From: Dyadobacter sp. CY312
Lineage (GTDB): Bacteria > Bacteroidota > Bacteroidia > Cytophagales > Spirosomataceae
Direction of reading: 5' to 3'
Assembly: GCF_021390535.1 (NCBI RefSeq)
Contig: NZ_JAJUXG010000001.1
Location: forward strand, 372,001-436,000
Length of the DNA stretch: 64,000 nucleotides
The translations under genes were made by a program, and so were the position numbers. The notes below the pieces were generated by a model. That model did no database searches and had not been told where the DNA came from. It saw only the letters and a program-made list of their open reading frames with translations. Numbering within the stretch: position 1 is the first letter of the stretch; each line of letters opens with the position of its first letter. Below are positions 52,147-61,073 of this stretch, in pieces.

Positions 52147-53517
52147 GTGAACAAATTTATAAAAAAGTCAGGCGTTTGGAAAACGGCGCTGTCGTTTCCT
52201 ATGCTTGCCATGCTAGCTTATCCGGCTCGCGGACAGAGCAGGCTGAATGATTACATCACCGAAGGGCTGGGGTCCAATCAGAGCATCAAACAGCAGAATT
52301 TTCTGTTGGAAAGAAACGTGCTGGCCCTGGCAGAAGCCAAAACCATGTTTCTGCCCAGCGTATCATTTTCTGCCACCTACACCAAGGCGAGCGGCGGACG
52401 GACAATCGATTTTCCGACAGGAGATCTTTTAAATGGGGTGTATTCTACGCTCAACCACCTGACGGGCAGTAGTGCCTTTCCCAATTTGCAAAACCAGAGC
52501 ATCCAGCTTTTTCCTGACAATTTTTACGATGCGAAATTCCGGACCACGCTGCCTCTGATCAATGCGGAACTGGTTTATAACAAGCGTATCAAAGGCCAGC
52601 AGGTAGATCTGCAAAAAGCGGAGGTACTTGTATACAAGCGCGAACTGGTCAAAGAGATCAAAACCGCCTACTATCAATATGCCAAGGCGATTAACGCGGT
52701 TGAAATCTACGAATCCTCACTCGGTCTGGTACAGGAAGGCAAGCGTATCAACCAGGTTCTTTTTGACAATGAGAAGGTTAACCGGACCGGGGTGATCCGA
52801 AGCACCAATGAAGTAACTAAAATTAATGCGTCTTTGAGTGCGGCAAGACAAACGAAAGAATCTGCCCGCAACTACTTTAATTTTCTGCTCAACCGGCCTT
52901 TAACTGACAGCGTCAAGATAGATTCGATTACCAGTCTGCCGGAACTTGGCATGCTGCTGGCTGGCGATGTGACCGGAAGGGAAGAGCTGGAGAAACTCAG
53001 AATTTCACAAGGAATCAGCACTAACCTGACGGATCTTGCCAAATCTTACATCGTACCCAAAGTAGGAACGTTTATAGACCTGGGTTCGCAGGCATTCGAG
53101 TGGGATTTTAACAAAAAGAGCCGCTACTACTTCTGGGGTGTGTCACTGGACTGGGACCTTTTCGCTTTTGGAAAGAATAATTACAAAATCAAAAAAGCGG
53201 CCGCTGAACAAAGAAGCATTTCGGCACAGACCGATTACATCGCAAAGCAGTTGGAAACCGAGCTGAAAGTACGCCAGAACCAGATGCAGAGCGCGGTGGC
53301 ACAGTATCAATCCGCACAGTCGCAGCTTAAAACCGCCCAAACCTACTACAACGACGAGCTGAAATTGTACCGGGAAGGCGTGGCGATTTACATCGAACTG
53401 CTCGATGCGCAAAACCAGCTGATCAATGCACGTCTGGATGCCAATATCGCGCTGTTCGACATCTGGATTACCCAGGCATCCATCGAGCGCGCCAGTGCCA
53501 GTTTTACTTTTAACTAA
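52147..53517 (+). CDS. TolC family outer-membrane efflux protein
   Basis: A 456-residue outer-membrane channel of the TolC/OEP type. The start is taken as GTG 52147 (NKFIKKSGVWKTALSF) because an earlier in-frame GTG at 52129 lies inside the palindrome; a signal peptide ends near YPARGQ. Two coiled-coil-forming repeats are seen (QLETELKVRQNQMQSAVAQY, LKLYREGVAIYIELLDAQNQ). It is the first structural gene of the operon followed by the adaptor and RND pump. It should form the trimeric exit duct. Confidence 0.92.
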   Translation: MNKFIKKSGVWKTALSFPMLAMLAYPARGQSRLNDYITEGLGSNQSIKQQNFLLERNVLALAEAKTMFLPSVSFSATYTKASGGRTIDFPTGDLLNGVYSTLNHLTGSSAFPNLQNQSIQLFPDNFYDAKFRTTLPLINAELVYNKRIKGQQVDLQKAEVLVYKRELVKEIKTAYYQYAKAINAVEIYESSLGLVQEGKRINQVLFDNEKVNRTGVIRSTNEVTKINASLSAARQTKESARNYFNFLLNRPLTDSVKIDSITSLPELGMLLAGDVTGREELEKLRISQGISTNLTDLAKSYIVPKVGTFIDLGSQAFEWDFNKKSRYYFWGVSLDWDLFAFGKNNYKIKKAAAEQRSISAQTDYIAKQLETELKVRQNQMQSAVAQYQSAQSQLKTAQTYYNDELKLYREGVAIYIELLDAQNQLINARLDANIALFDIWITQASIERASASFTFN

Positions 53518-53535
53518 TTCAAAAAAATAGAATAT

Positions 53536-54579
53536 ATGAAAACGATACCATTACTGATTTTAGGCACTGCGGCCTTTCTGGGCTGCAAACAAACACCTAA
53601 GCAGGAAGTCCATTTCGATGACAGGGAAGCAATTCCTGTAAAAGTTTCCGTGGTCAGCTCACTTGATGTTTCGGGAAATATCACTGCCACAGGTCTTGTG
53701 AGCACAGAACACGAAGCAAAGTATGGCTTTAAAATAGGCGGGGTGATCAGCCGCATTCTGGTCGAGGAAGGGCAATCTTTCAAAAAGGGGCAATTATTGG
53801 CCGTTTTGAACGCCACAGAAATTGCAGCGGGATTAAGCCAGTCGAATCTGAATGTAGAAAAAGCGCAGCGCGACTATGACCGGGCGGTGAATCTTTACCG
53901 TGACAGTGTGTACACCAAAGAGCAGCTGCAGAATACCAAAACACAGCTTGACATCGCCAAAAAAGGGGATGAAACCGTTTCCTTCAATGAGCAGTATTCC
54001 AGGATTTACGCCGCTTCCGATGGTTTTGTAGCACAGCGGCTGGCTTCGGAAGGAGAGGTGATTGCCCCGGGCAGCCCGGTGCTGGTTATCAATGAGACCA
54101 AACAGGACAAAAGCTTTCTGCTCAAGGTAGGGCTTACTGATAAGGAGTGGGCCGCTGTTACTGCCGGACAAAAGGCAACGGTTTCGCTCGATGGATATCC
54201 GGACAGACCAATTGATGCCTACGTACTGCGAAAATCTCAAACTGCCGATGTGGCCGCAGCCTCTTTTCAGGTAGAATTGAAACTGAAACTGACCGACATC
54301 AAACCTGCCGTGGGCATGTTTGGCAAAGCACAGATCGTTACCGGCAAAGCGCAGCATGTAATGAGCATTCCCTACGATGCTCTGGTGGAAGCGGATGGAT
54401 ACAGCGCCTATGCATTCATTTTGAATGGGCCCGGAAAAGTGAAGAAGGTAGCTGTTGATATTGCCAGTTTCGACAACAAAACCGTGTATTTGAAAGACGG
54501 GCTTAAACCAACCGACCAGGTGGTGATTTCCAATAGCGCCTACCTGAACGAAGAATCTACCATTAAAGTAATACAGTAA
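53536..54579 (+). CDS. RND efflux periplasmic adaptor (membrane fusion protein)
   Basis: A 347-residue membrane fusion protein. A lipobox AFLGC (Cys17) indicates a lipoprotein anchor. The barrel-sandwich and hairpin regions are typical: KYGFKIGGVISRILVEEGQS, KKGQLLAVLNATEIAAGLSQ, the alpha hairpin with ERAQ-like heptads, then ASEGEVIAPGSPVLVINETK. It bridges the pump and the TolC channel. It is 18 bp after the channel gene and 10 bp before the pump gene. Confidence 0.93.
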   Translation: MKTIPLLILGTAAFLGCKQTPKQEVHFDDREAIPVKVSVVSSLDVSGNITATGLVSTEHEAKYGFKIGGVISRILVEEGQSFKKGQLLAVLNATEIAAGLSQSNLNVEKAQRDYDRAVNLYRDSVYTKEQLQNTKTQLDIAKKGDETVSFNEQYSRIYAASDGFVAQRLASEGEVIAPGSPVLVINETKQDKSFLLKVGLTDKEWAAVTAGQKATVSLDGYPDRPIDAYVLRKSQTADVAAASFQVELKLKLTDIKPAVGMFGKAQIVTGKAQHVMSIPYDALVEADGYSAYAFILNGPGKVKKVAVDIASFDNKTVYLKDGLKPTDQVVISNSAYLNEESTIKVIQ

Positions 54580-54589
54580 TCTCAAAGCA

Positions 54590-57500
54590 ATGAAAATTAC
54601 CAGTTTCGCTGTTAAAAATTATCAGTTCACCCTGATTATTTTCCTTCTGGTTGCTGTTGTCGGCGTGCTGACGCTGCTGACCATGCCACGCTCGGAAGAC
54701 CCGACTACCCATCCGCCACAATATCTGGTCACGGTAATTTACCCTGGCACGAGTCCCAAGGACATGGAAGAACAGGTGGTTAAACCTATCGAAAATAAAA
54801 TTTACGGTCTGGAGAATATTGATAAGATCCTGACAACGGTGGAAGACGGTGTAGCCGCCATCCAGATCAAGTTCAAATATGGCGTTGATGTGGACAATAA
54901 GTACCAGGAAATTTCCACGGAAATCAACGCGCTGAAAAACAGCGAGCTTCCAAAGGAGATCTACCAGATCAAGACCGAAAAAATCGCTTCCTCCGATGTG
55001 AAAATCATTCAGGTTGCACTCATATCCAATACGGCCTCGTCTAAAACATTAAGAGACAATGCAGATATCTTAAAGACTAAACTGGAAAAGATCACCAACC
55101 TTCGGGAGGTGAAATACACCGGTATGCCAGAGCAGGAAATACGGATTGATTTGCAGCTGGATAAGCTTGCACAGCTGAAAATCCCGATGAACCTGGTCGC
55201 AGGCAGTTTGCAAAGTGAAGCGGCCGACATTCCCGGCGGAAGCATCCATATGGACAGCAAGGTTTTTAATGTCAAAACCAGCGGCAAGTTCAAAAATGCA
55301 GAAGATGTTGCCAATACGGTTATCTACAACGCCAACGGGAAAATAGTGTACCTCAAAGACGTTGCACGGGTGAGCTACAAGGACGGAACGGTCAGTCACA
55401 TCACCCGCATCAACGGACAGCGCTGTATTCTGGTGACCGCTGCCATGAAAAACGATGTTGACATCAGTCAGGTTAAAGAACAGTACACACCTGTATTGGA
55501 AGAATTCAGCGAAATACTGCCTGCAAACATCAAAATGGTCAAAAACTTTGATCAGGCCGATATGGTTTCCAAGCGGCTAGGCCACCTGGGTTTTGATTTC
55601 GGACTGGCCATTGTGCTGGTGATCGTCACGCTGCTGCCCTTGGGTTTCAGACCATCGCTGATCGTAATGATCTCAATTCCACTCTCGCTCGCTCTTGGTC
55701 TTATCGCGATGAACCTTTTGGGTTACTCGCTCAATCAGCTCAGTATTGTTGGTCTTGTGGTCGCATTGGGACTCTTGGTTGACGACAGCATTGTAGTGGT
55801 TGAAAATATTGAAAGGTGGCTCAGGGAAGGGCATTCCAGAAAGGATGCCGTCCTGAAAGGAACCCGGCAGATCGGGGCAGCCGTGGTTGGTTGTACTGCC
55901 ACACTGGTCATTGCATTTTTACCATTGGCATTTCTGCCAGATATGGCAGGAGAGTTCATCCGCAGTCTTCCGATGGCGATCATTACCAGTGTACTGGCAT
56001 CGATGATCGTAGCGCTGACGCTGGTGCCTTTCATTGGAAGCAAGATCCTGAAAACCCATGAGCACAGCGAGGGTAATTATTTCCTTAAAAAATTGCAGGG
56101 CTTTCTGACCTTTTCCTACCGTGGGATCATGCCCCTGGCCTTAAAGTGGCCAAAGGTAACGATCGGTATATCGCTTGCATTGAGCGTACTGGCATTTTTA
56201 CTTTTCCCCCTGGCAGGGTTTAAACTTTTCCCTACCTCAGAAAAACCGATGTTTCTGATCAACATTAAAATGCCTTTGCAAGCCAACATCCCCGAGACTG
56301 ACCGGGCAACTAAGCTGGTGGAAACGGAGCTGAAAGAGCATGAGGAAATCGTTTATTATACCTCCAATGTAGGAAAAGGTAATCCGCAAATTTATTACAA
56401 CGTTCATCAGCAAGATATTAAACCGGACTTTGCACAGATTTTTGTGCAATTGGAAGAAGAAACAAGTCCGGATGCCAAAACGCAGCTGATCAAAAGATTA
56501 AGAGGCAAGTTTGGCGATTTTCCTTATGCCAAAATAGAGGTAAAGGATTTTGACCAGGGTACCCCGATTGAAGCCAATATCGTGGTAAGGGTTTTCGGAG
56601 ATAATCAGGATACGCTGCGCGCACTTACCTTCAAAGTGGAAGAGATTCTGAGAAAACACCCGGGCACCTTTTTTATCAACAATGAGCTGACCACCTATAA
56701 ATCGGATGTGAAGATCAGCATCGACAAAGAAAAGGCCAGGACATTGGGCGTGATGACCAGTGACATCGATAAGGTGATCAGAATGGCCGTTGCCGGACTA
56801 AATGTCGGAGATTATATTGATGATAGGGGCGATGCCAGAAATGTGGTCATCACCATCCCGCGTAACAAGTTCTCAAATCTGGATGCATTGAAAAATCTTT
56901 ATGTAAGCAATATCCAGGGTGCCCCGGTACAGATAGACCAGATTGCAACCATCGGTTTTGAAACCTCGCCAACGGCTATTAACCACTTCAACAAATCGCG
57001 GTTTGCCAAGGTTACTTCTCTGACAAAGGATAACATGCTGGCCAACGATATATTGAAAGATGTGGTGCCACAGCTCAACAAATTGAAAATGCCGAAGGGT
57101 TATTATTACAAATTATCCGGTGAGGCCGAATCAGAAGGCGATGCGCTGGGCGGAAATTTCCTGTCGGTTATCATTCTAAGCACATTTCTCTTTATTGGCG
57201 TGCTGCTCTTACAGTTCAAAACCTTCAAGGGAATTATCATTGTCTTATCAATCATCCCACTAGGCGTTTTAGGTGGTGTGGTATTTCTGCTGATGACCGG
57301 CAACCCGATGTCGCTTGTCTCGATCATTGGCTTTATCGGGCTCTCAGGCATACAGGTCAAAAACTCGCTGCTGCTGGTAGACTTTACCAACCAGCTCAGA
57401 GCAGAAGGTAAAAGCATAGAGGAAGCGATCAGCATTGCCGGTGAAACCAGGTTCCTGCCCGTGGTTCTTACTTCGATAACGGCGATATGCGGTCTGATCC

Positions 57501-57652
57501 CGATTGCAATGAACCCCAATCCGCAGATAGCGCCACTTGCCATAGTACTGATCGGCGGACTGATCAGCTCAACGATACTATCGCGGATCGTTACCCCGGT
57601 GATGTACAAGCTCATCCCGCCAAGTATTGATAATGAAATGGATGATGAGTGA
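54590..57652 (+). CDS. RND family multidrug efflux pump
   Basis: A 1020-residue inner-membrane proton-driven pump of the HAE1/AcrB type. The proton-relay Asp pair is in GLVVALGLLVDDSIVVVENI (about residues 388-407). The N-terminal membrane helix, the two large periplasmic loops and the C-terminal block FIGLSGIQVKNSLLLVDF are all present, and the length is normal. With the TolC-like channel and adaptor it makes a complete tripartite efflux system under TetR control. The substrates are unknown; hydrophobic electrophiles would fit the setting, as inference. Confidence 0.95.
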   Translation: MKITSFAVKNYQFTLIIFLLVAVVGVLTLLTMPRSEDPTTHPPQYLVTVIYPGTSPKDMEEQVVKPIENKIYGLENIDKILTTVEDGVAAIQIKFKYGVDVDNKYQEISTEINALKNSELPKEIYQIKTEKIASSDVKIIQVALISNTASSKTLRDNADILKTKLEKITNLREVKYTGMPEQEIRIDLQLDKLAQLKIPMNLVAGSLQSEAADIPGGSIHMDSKVFNVKTSGKFKNAEDVANTVIYNANGKIVYLKDVARVSYKDGTVSHITRINGQRCILVTAAMKNDVDISQVKEQYTPVLEEFSEILPANIKMVKNFDQADMVSKRLGHLGFDFGLAIVLVIVTLLPLGFRPSLIVMISIPLSLALGLIAMNLLGYSLNQLSIVGLVVALGLLVDDSIVVVENIERWLREGHSRKDAVLKGTRQIGAAVVGCTATLVIAFLPLAFLPDMAGEFIRSLPMAIITSVLASMIVALTLVPFIGSKILKTHEHSEGNYFLKKLQGFLTFSYRGIMPLALKWPKVTIGISLALSVLAFLLFPLAGFKLFPTSEKPMFLINIKMPLQANIPETDRATKLVETELKEHEEIVYYTSNVGKGNPQIYYNVHQQDIKPDFAQIFVQLEEETSPDAKTQLIKRLRGKFGDFPYAKIEVKDFDQGTPIEANIVVRVFGDNQDTLRALTFKVEEILRKHPGTFFINNELTTYKSDVKISIDKEKARTLGVMTSDIDKVIRMAVAGLNVGDYIDDRGDARNVVITIPRNKFSNLDALKNLYVSNIQGAPVQIDQIATIGFETSPTAINHFNKSRFAKVTSLTKDNMLANDILKDVVPQLNKLKMPKGYYYKLSGEAESEGDALGGNFLSVIILSTFLFIGVLLLQFKTFKGIIIVLSIIPLGVLGGVVFLLMTGNPMSLVSIIGFIGLSGIQVKNSLLLVDFTNQLRAEGKSIEEAISIAGETRFLPVVLTSITAICGLIPIAMNPNPQIAPLAIVLIGGLISSTILSRIVTPVMYKLIPPSIDNEMDDE

Positions 57653-57772
57653 TAAATGATGGAGATTTGGATGGTACATACGTAGTCCCTGCAAACGAAG
57701 ATTCTGATTTTTTGAAATAGTGCATGCCCGGTTCAGACGGGCCAAATATTAATAATTTAAATTTTACAGAGA

Positions 57773-58546
57773 ATGAAAAAATACATATTGCTCACCGGTG
57801 CATCATCCGGTATTGGCTATGAGATGGCCAATCAATTGGCTGCGAAAAAATTGAACCTGATCCTGGTCGCCCGTACCGAATCCAAATTGCAGCAGATGCA
57901 GGCTGAACTAACAAGTAAATATGGCGTAGATGTTGAGTACTATGCTGCCGACCTCTCTGATGTAAATGCTGCGATGAGCATCTACAAGGCGGTCAAACAG
58001 GAAAAGTTTATCATAACCCACCTGATCAATAATGCAGGTGTAGGCAACTATGGCCATTTTACTGAAACGTCTCTGGACGAAGAACTAAGCATGATTCAGT
58101 TAAACATTTCCAGTCTGGTGGCACTTACCAAGCTCTTTGCACAAGATATGGTCAGCCGCAAGTCCGGCCGGATCATGAATGTAGGCTCGGTGGTTTCATT
58201 TTTACCAATGCCTTATTTTTCTGTTTATTCTGCTACCAAAGCTTTTGTAAAGGCATTCAGCGAAACACTTGATGCAGAATTGGAAGGCACTGGTGTTACC
58301 GTTATCTCTCTGTATCCAGGTACCGTAGATACTGGTTTTACCACCGCTGAGATGGCATCTACCAATCTTCATAAAACCAAAGCCATGCATCCCAAAGAAG
58401 TGGCAAGCCAGGGTGTAGAGCATCTGTTAGAAGGAAATGGAAAAAAAGTAGTGGGTTTTCAAAACTGGTTCAACTCTAAACTCCCAAATTTTGTACCTGA
58501 TGGTATCATGATGAAGATTAAAAAGGGACTGGCCAGTCAACGTTAA
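57773..58546 (+). CDS. SDR family NAD(P)-dependent oxidoreductase (YqjQ/DltE-like)
   Basis: A 257-residue classical SDR. TGASSGIG is at 8-15, NNAGVGNYGHF follows, and the active site is YSATK. The sequence LNLILVARTESKLQQMQAEL matches the YqjQ/DltE-type group. It is 120 bp after the efflux pump gene on the same strand, with a short GCCCG/CGGGC hairpin in the gap, and may be in the same transcript. A broken lipoprotein gene follows directly. Confidence 0.92.
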   Translation: MKKYILLTGASSGIGYEMANQLAAKKLNLILVARTESKLQQMQAELTSKYGVDVEYYAADLSDVNAAMSIYKAVKQEKFIITHLINNAGVGNYGHFTETSLDEELSMIQLNISSLVALTKLFAQDMVSRKSGRIMNVGSVVSFLPMPYFSVYSATKAFVKAFSETLDAELEGTGVTVISLYPGTVDTGFTTAEMASTNLHKTKAMHPKEVASQGVEHLLEGNGKKVVGFQNWFNSKLPNFVPDGIMMKIKKGLASQR

Positions 58547-58559
58547 AACCAGGTTTCAA

Positions 58560-58806
58560 ATGAAAACAACAAAATTGTTGCTGCTAATGAGCTTGACACT
58601 GGTTGGCCTGGGTGGAATGTGGTAAAAGCGCTGGCATTCCCAAACAGGTCAAAATGAAAATGAGTTAGCAGACCTGTGAGCTTAAAAGGGTGTACATCCG
58701 CATTACAGGCGGAAGTGCCCTGGCGCCGGATATCGAGTACATCGAATTCTATGGGCTTGACCCGCAAACACTCCAACTGATCACCGAGCGCATTGATCTG
58801 CGGTAA
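58560..58806 (+). pseudogene. Decayed small lipoprotein gene
   Basis: A start at 58560 gives a signal-peptide-like MKTTKLLLLMSLTLVGLGG and stops at TAA after 21 codons. In another frame the same region continues ECGKSAGIPKQVKMKMS, an in-frame TAG, then VYIRITGGSALAPDIEYIEF and a tail to the stop at 58806. One frameshift near codon 19 and one nonsense change thus seem to have broken a lipoprotein gene of about 80 residues. I do not know its family. Confidence 0.45.
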
Positions 58807-58834
58807 GTTTCACTTAATAAATAGCTAAGTAAGA

Positions 58835-59239
58835 ATGAACAATATGGCTATGCTAAAAGCGCACCACGCTGAATCACAGTCTAATCCGGATGTGGATTTG
58901 GTGGTAAAGTACCTCGACAGGGTTTGGAACCAGAAAAGGTTCGCAGAGCTATCAGTCTATCTGGACGATGACTATATAGATCATTCCATGCCGCATGTCT
59001 CTGTTCGAAACAAGGATGGGCTTTTGCTTTACCTGCACGAGCTGACCCGGACAGTTTCGCATACAACAGAAATAGTCGGACTGACCACTTTGGGAGAATT
59101 GGTTATCTGCCATATCAGGATCAGTGTGAGCGCAGTTTGTATGACAGATGAGGTCAGCGGGAGAGCCGAGGTTTTTTATGGATACAGAACGTTCCGGATG
59201 TGCAACGGCAAGATCGCAGAGCACTGGGAGATTATCTGA
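58835..59239 (+). CDS. NTF2/SnoaL-like protein
   Basis: A 134-residue protein of the SnoaL-like/NTF2-like cone fold: VVKYLDRVWNQKRFAELSVY, the DDYIDHSMP turn that forms the pocket entrance, and the C-terminal YGYRTFRMCNGKIAEHWEII. Family members include polyketide cyclases, isomerases and many proteins with unknown ligand. It has no signal peptide. It lies downstream of the SDR and may belong to the same transcript. Confidence 0.87.
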   Translation: MNNMAMLKAHHAESQSNPDVDLVVKYLDRVWNQKRFAELSVYLDDDYIDHSMPHVSVRNKDGLLLYLHELTRTVSHTTEIVGLTTLGELVICHIRISVSAVCMTDEVSGRAEVFYGYRTFRMCNGKIAEHWEII

Positions 59240-59385
59240 TCGAGGAGGTCGAAGTCAATTGTGAGACAACTCTGCTGCTCCGGTTGGCAAACTCATAGAG
59301 TTATAACTATCAATAAGTTGTAATCACGCATGCCGGCGAATGTATTACCTACCGGAAAAGTTTCAAGTATCACACAAAATAATCT

Positions 59386-60276
59386 TTAAGGTTTCTGAGG
59401 CGTCCAGTCTATCGGAACAATCCGTATCTGAATACTTCCACCTGTTTTATAAACGTACTTGATTTGACCAACGAAAGTTCTTTCAGGGAACTTTGAAAAT
59501 AGCACCGGCTTGGTTAACGATTCTAACCTTTCAAAGTCTTGGTCGCTTTCAAGATAATTTTCCTTAAGCTGAATTATTAAAGAAATATATTTCGATGGAC
59601 TGTTCTGAACCTGGTCATAAACTCTAATGCTAGCAGATAAGTACTGTCCCAGGCTATCGGCAAAAAGCTTTTCCGCCTCCTTGCTTGCCAGGTCATTATA
59701 CGAGGATTCAACAAAGTCTATTTTCTTTTGTTCAACCGAAGAAATGAGGTTTTTAAAGGGTAATACTAGCAACAGCATAAGCCCGTATGCTATCACAACT
59801 GAGATTAGCACCTGCCCAATTTGAACCCTAGGCTGTTCAATTGCTTTGTCACAAACAACTAGTTTAGTACCCGCAATTCTGTCGCCAAGTCGTCTACTGG
59901 TATTTGTCAATGTTACTAATGCTTCAATCGGCCATAGTACAATTGACAAATTGCGTACAAGACATTTCATAGGGCTTGCCGACAACCCTGTTTCATTATC
60001 AACGACTCGTAACTTTAAAATTCGTTTTACAATACTCTGACCACCAATACAGTCTTTGCAAAAATAAAATGCAAAGCCAAGTAGGTTAACGTACAAGAAT
60101 GAACCACCCAAAAAATCAACACTTTGTTGTTCATGTGTTACTTCAAAGGCGTCTGCAAAGGTATAAATCATACCGGGGAGAGAAAAGACAACTGCGATCA
60201 TGGTCATAAAGAAATGATCTAATAACATCGACCCCAGCCTGGTGCCTACGGAAATTTGCTTGGAAATATTTGCCAT
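59386..60276 (-). CDS. RDD family membrane protein
   Basis: A 296-residue protein with an RDD domain in the first half: RLGSMLLDHFFMTMIAVVFS with the characteristic Arg and Asp, GQSIVKRILKLRVVDNETG and RRLGDRIAGTKLV, with membrane segments near residues 17-40, 55-75 and 155-180. The C-terminal part is soluble and charged, probably extracytoplasmic, with no known fold. RDD proteins are linked to Na+/H+ transport or membrane assembly. It stands alone, upstream of tRNA-Lys in the same direction of reading only by chance. Confidence 0.88.
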   Translation of the reverse strand: MANISKQISVGTRLGSMLLDHFFMTMIAVVFSLPGMIYTFADAFEVTHEQQSVDFLGGSFLYVNLLGFAFYFCKDCIGGQSIVKRILKLRVVDNETGLSASPMKCLVRNLSIVLWPIEALVTLTNTSRRLGDRIAGTKLVVCDKAIEQPRVQIGQVLISVVIAYGLMLLLVLPFKNLISSVEQKKIDFVESSYNDLASKEAEKLFADSLGQYLSASIRVYDQVQNSPSKYISLIIQLKENYLESDQDFERLESLTKPVLFSKFPERTFVGQIKYVYKTGGSIQIRIVPIDWTPQKP

Positions 60277-60440
60277 TTAAGTTTAACTGAAAGGGTTTGG
60301 ATGACTTCCAAAATGGTTGATGATACCATCATTCAAGACTATCATAAATCTTCGGAGGGTCAACAAATATAACCTGTATACTATTGGCGAAGACGGGATA
60401 AATAAAAAATTTCACTAAAAACACAGTGAATTAGCAGGCA

Positions 60441-60481
60441 TAAAAAATGGGACAAATCTTTTGGATATAGATTTGTCCCAT
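60441..60481 (-). terminator. Rho-independent terminator of tRNA-Lys
   Basis: On the minus strand ATGGGACAAATCT (60481-60469) pairs perfectly with the complement at 60459-60447 (13 bp, 9-nt loop), followed by TTTTTTA. It lies 4 bp beyond the tRNA 3' end. Confidence 0.92.
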
Positions 60482-60485
60482 GAGG

Positions 60486-60558
60486 TGATCCCGCTGGGAT
60501 TCGAACCCAGGACCCATACATTAAAAGTGTATTGCTCTACCAGCTGAGCTACGGAATC
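60486..60558 (-). tRNA. tRNA-Lys (anticodon TTT)
   Basis: A 73-nt cloverleaf: acceptor stem GATTCCG with CGGGATC (one T-G pair), D arm GCTC/GAGC, anticodon stem ATACA/TGTAT with loop CTTTTAA (anticodon at 60525-60523), and T arm CTGGG-TTCGAAT-CCCAG. The 3' CCA is not encoded. A perfect promoter lies about 130 bp upstream and a terminator follows. Confidence 0.98.
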
Positions 60559-60684
60559 GCTTTCGACTTTTTTTAAAACTGATCGATTCCAGTTTAATCT
60601 CAACTTTAATCTTTTGGCGAATATCTCTATTAACTTTCAGACTTGCGATACCAGATGTTGTTTCCGTTTCGTTGTATCGTGGTG

Positions 60685-60715
60685 CAAAAGTAGTAGTTTG
60701 TTGGTTCAATCCAAA
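60685..60715 (-). promoter_or_regulatory. Bacteroidota consensus promoter of tRNA-Lys
   Basis: On the minus strand TTTG (60715-60712), a 19-bp spacer and TACTTTTG (60692-60685) form the full -33/-7 consensus of Bacteroidota primary promoters. Transcription would begin near 60678, giving a 120-nt leader before the tRNA. The remaining gap to 61073, between this promoter and the YfcC-type gene, is AT-rich and shows nothing else I can name. Confidence 0.78.
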
Positions 60716-61073
60716 TTTGTGACAAATATTTTTTTTAAGTTTATTCATCACAAACAGCCAATATTCTCAATTTGAAAGGTTTAAAGCTTGAAAAAAATTT
60801 TAATTTATTTTTAGATACGGTGATAAGAAACAAGTGACAATCTATTAAAATCACAATTCTTCTCACGATACTACCGCTCAATAGATAAGTTTTGATGTTT
60901 TAAAGCCTGATTCGTAACTTCTGCGATATTTCATTTATCAGGTTTGCTTAATCAAATGACCAATGAAGCTCGGATGTGTTGTTACCCGTCCGTGTGAACC
61001 TGGTACCGTCATCCTGATTCAGGAAAAAACACGTAATGCACGATTACCTGATTCACTCCTTCCACCCAATTGA

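Noticed and set aside
60415..60603. Minus-strand frame of 62 codons over tRNA-Lys
   Set aside because: It is the translation of the tRNA and its terminator and has no protein-like features.
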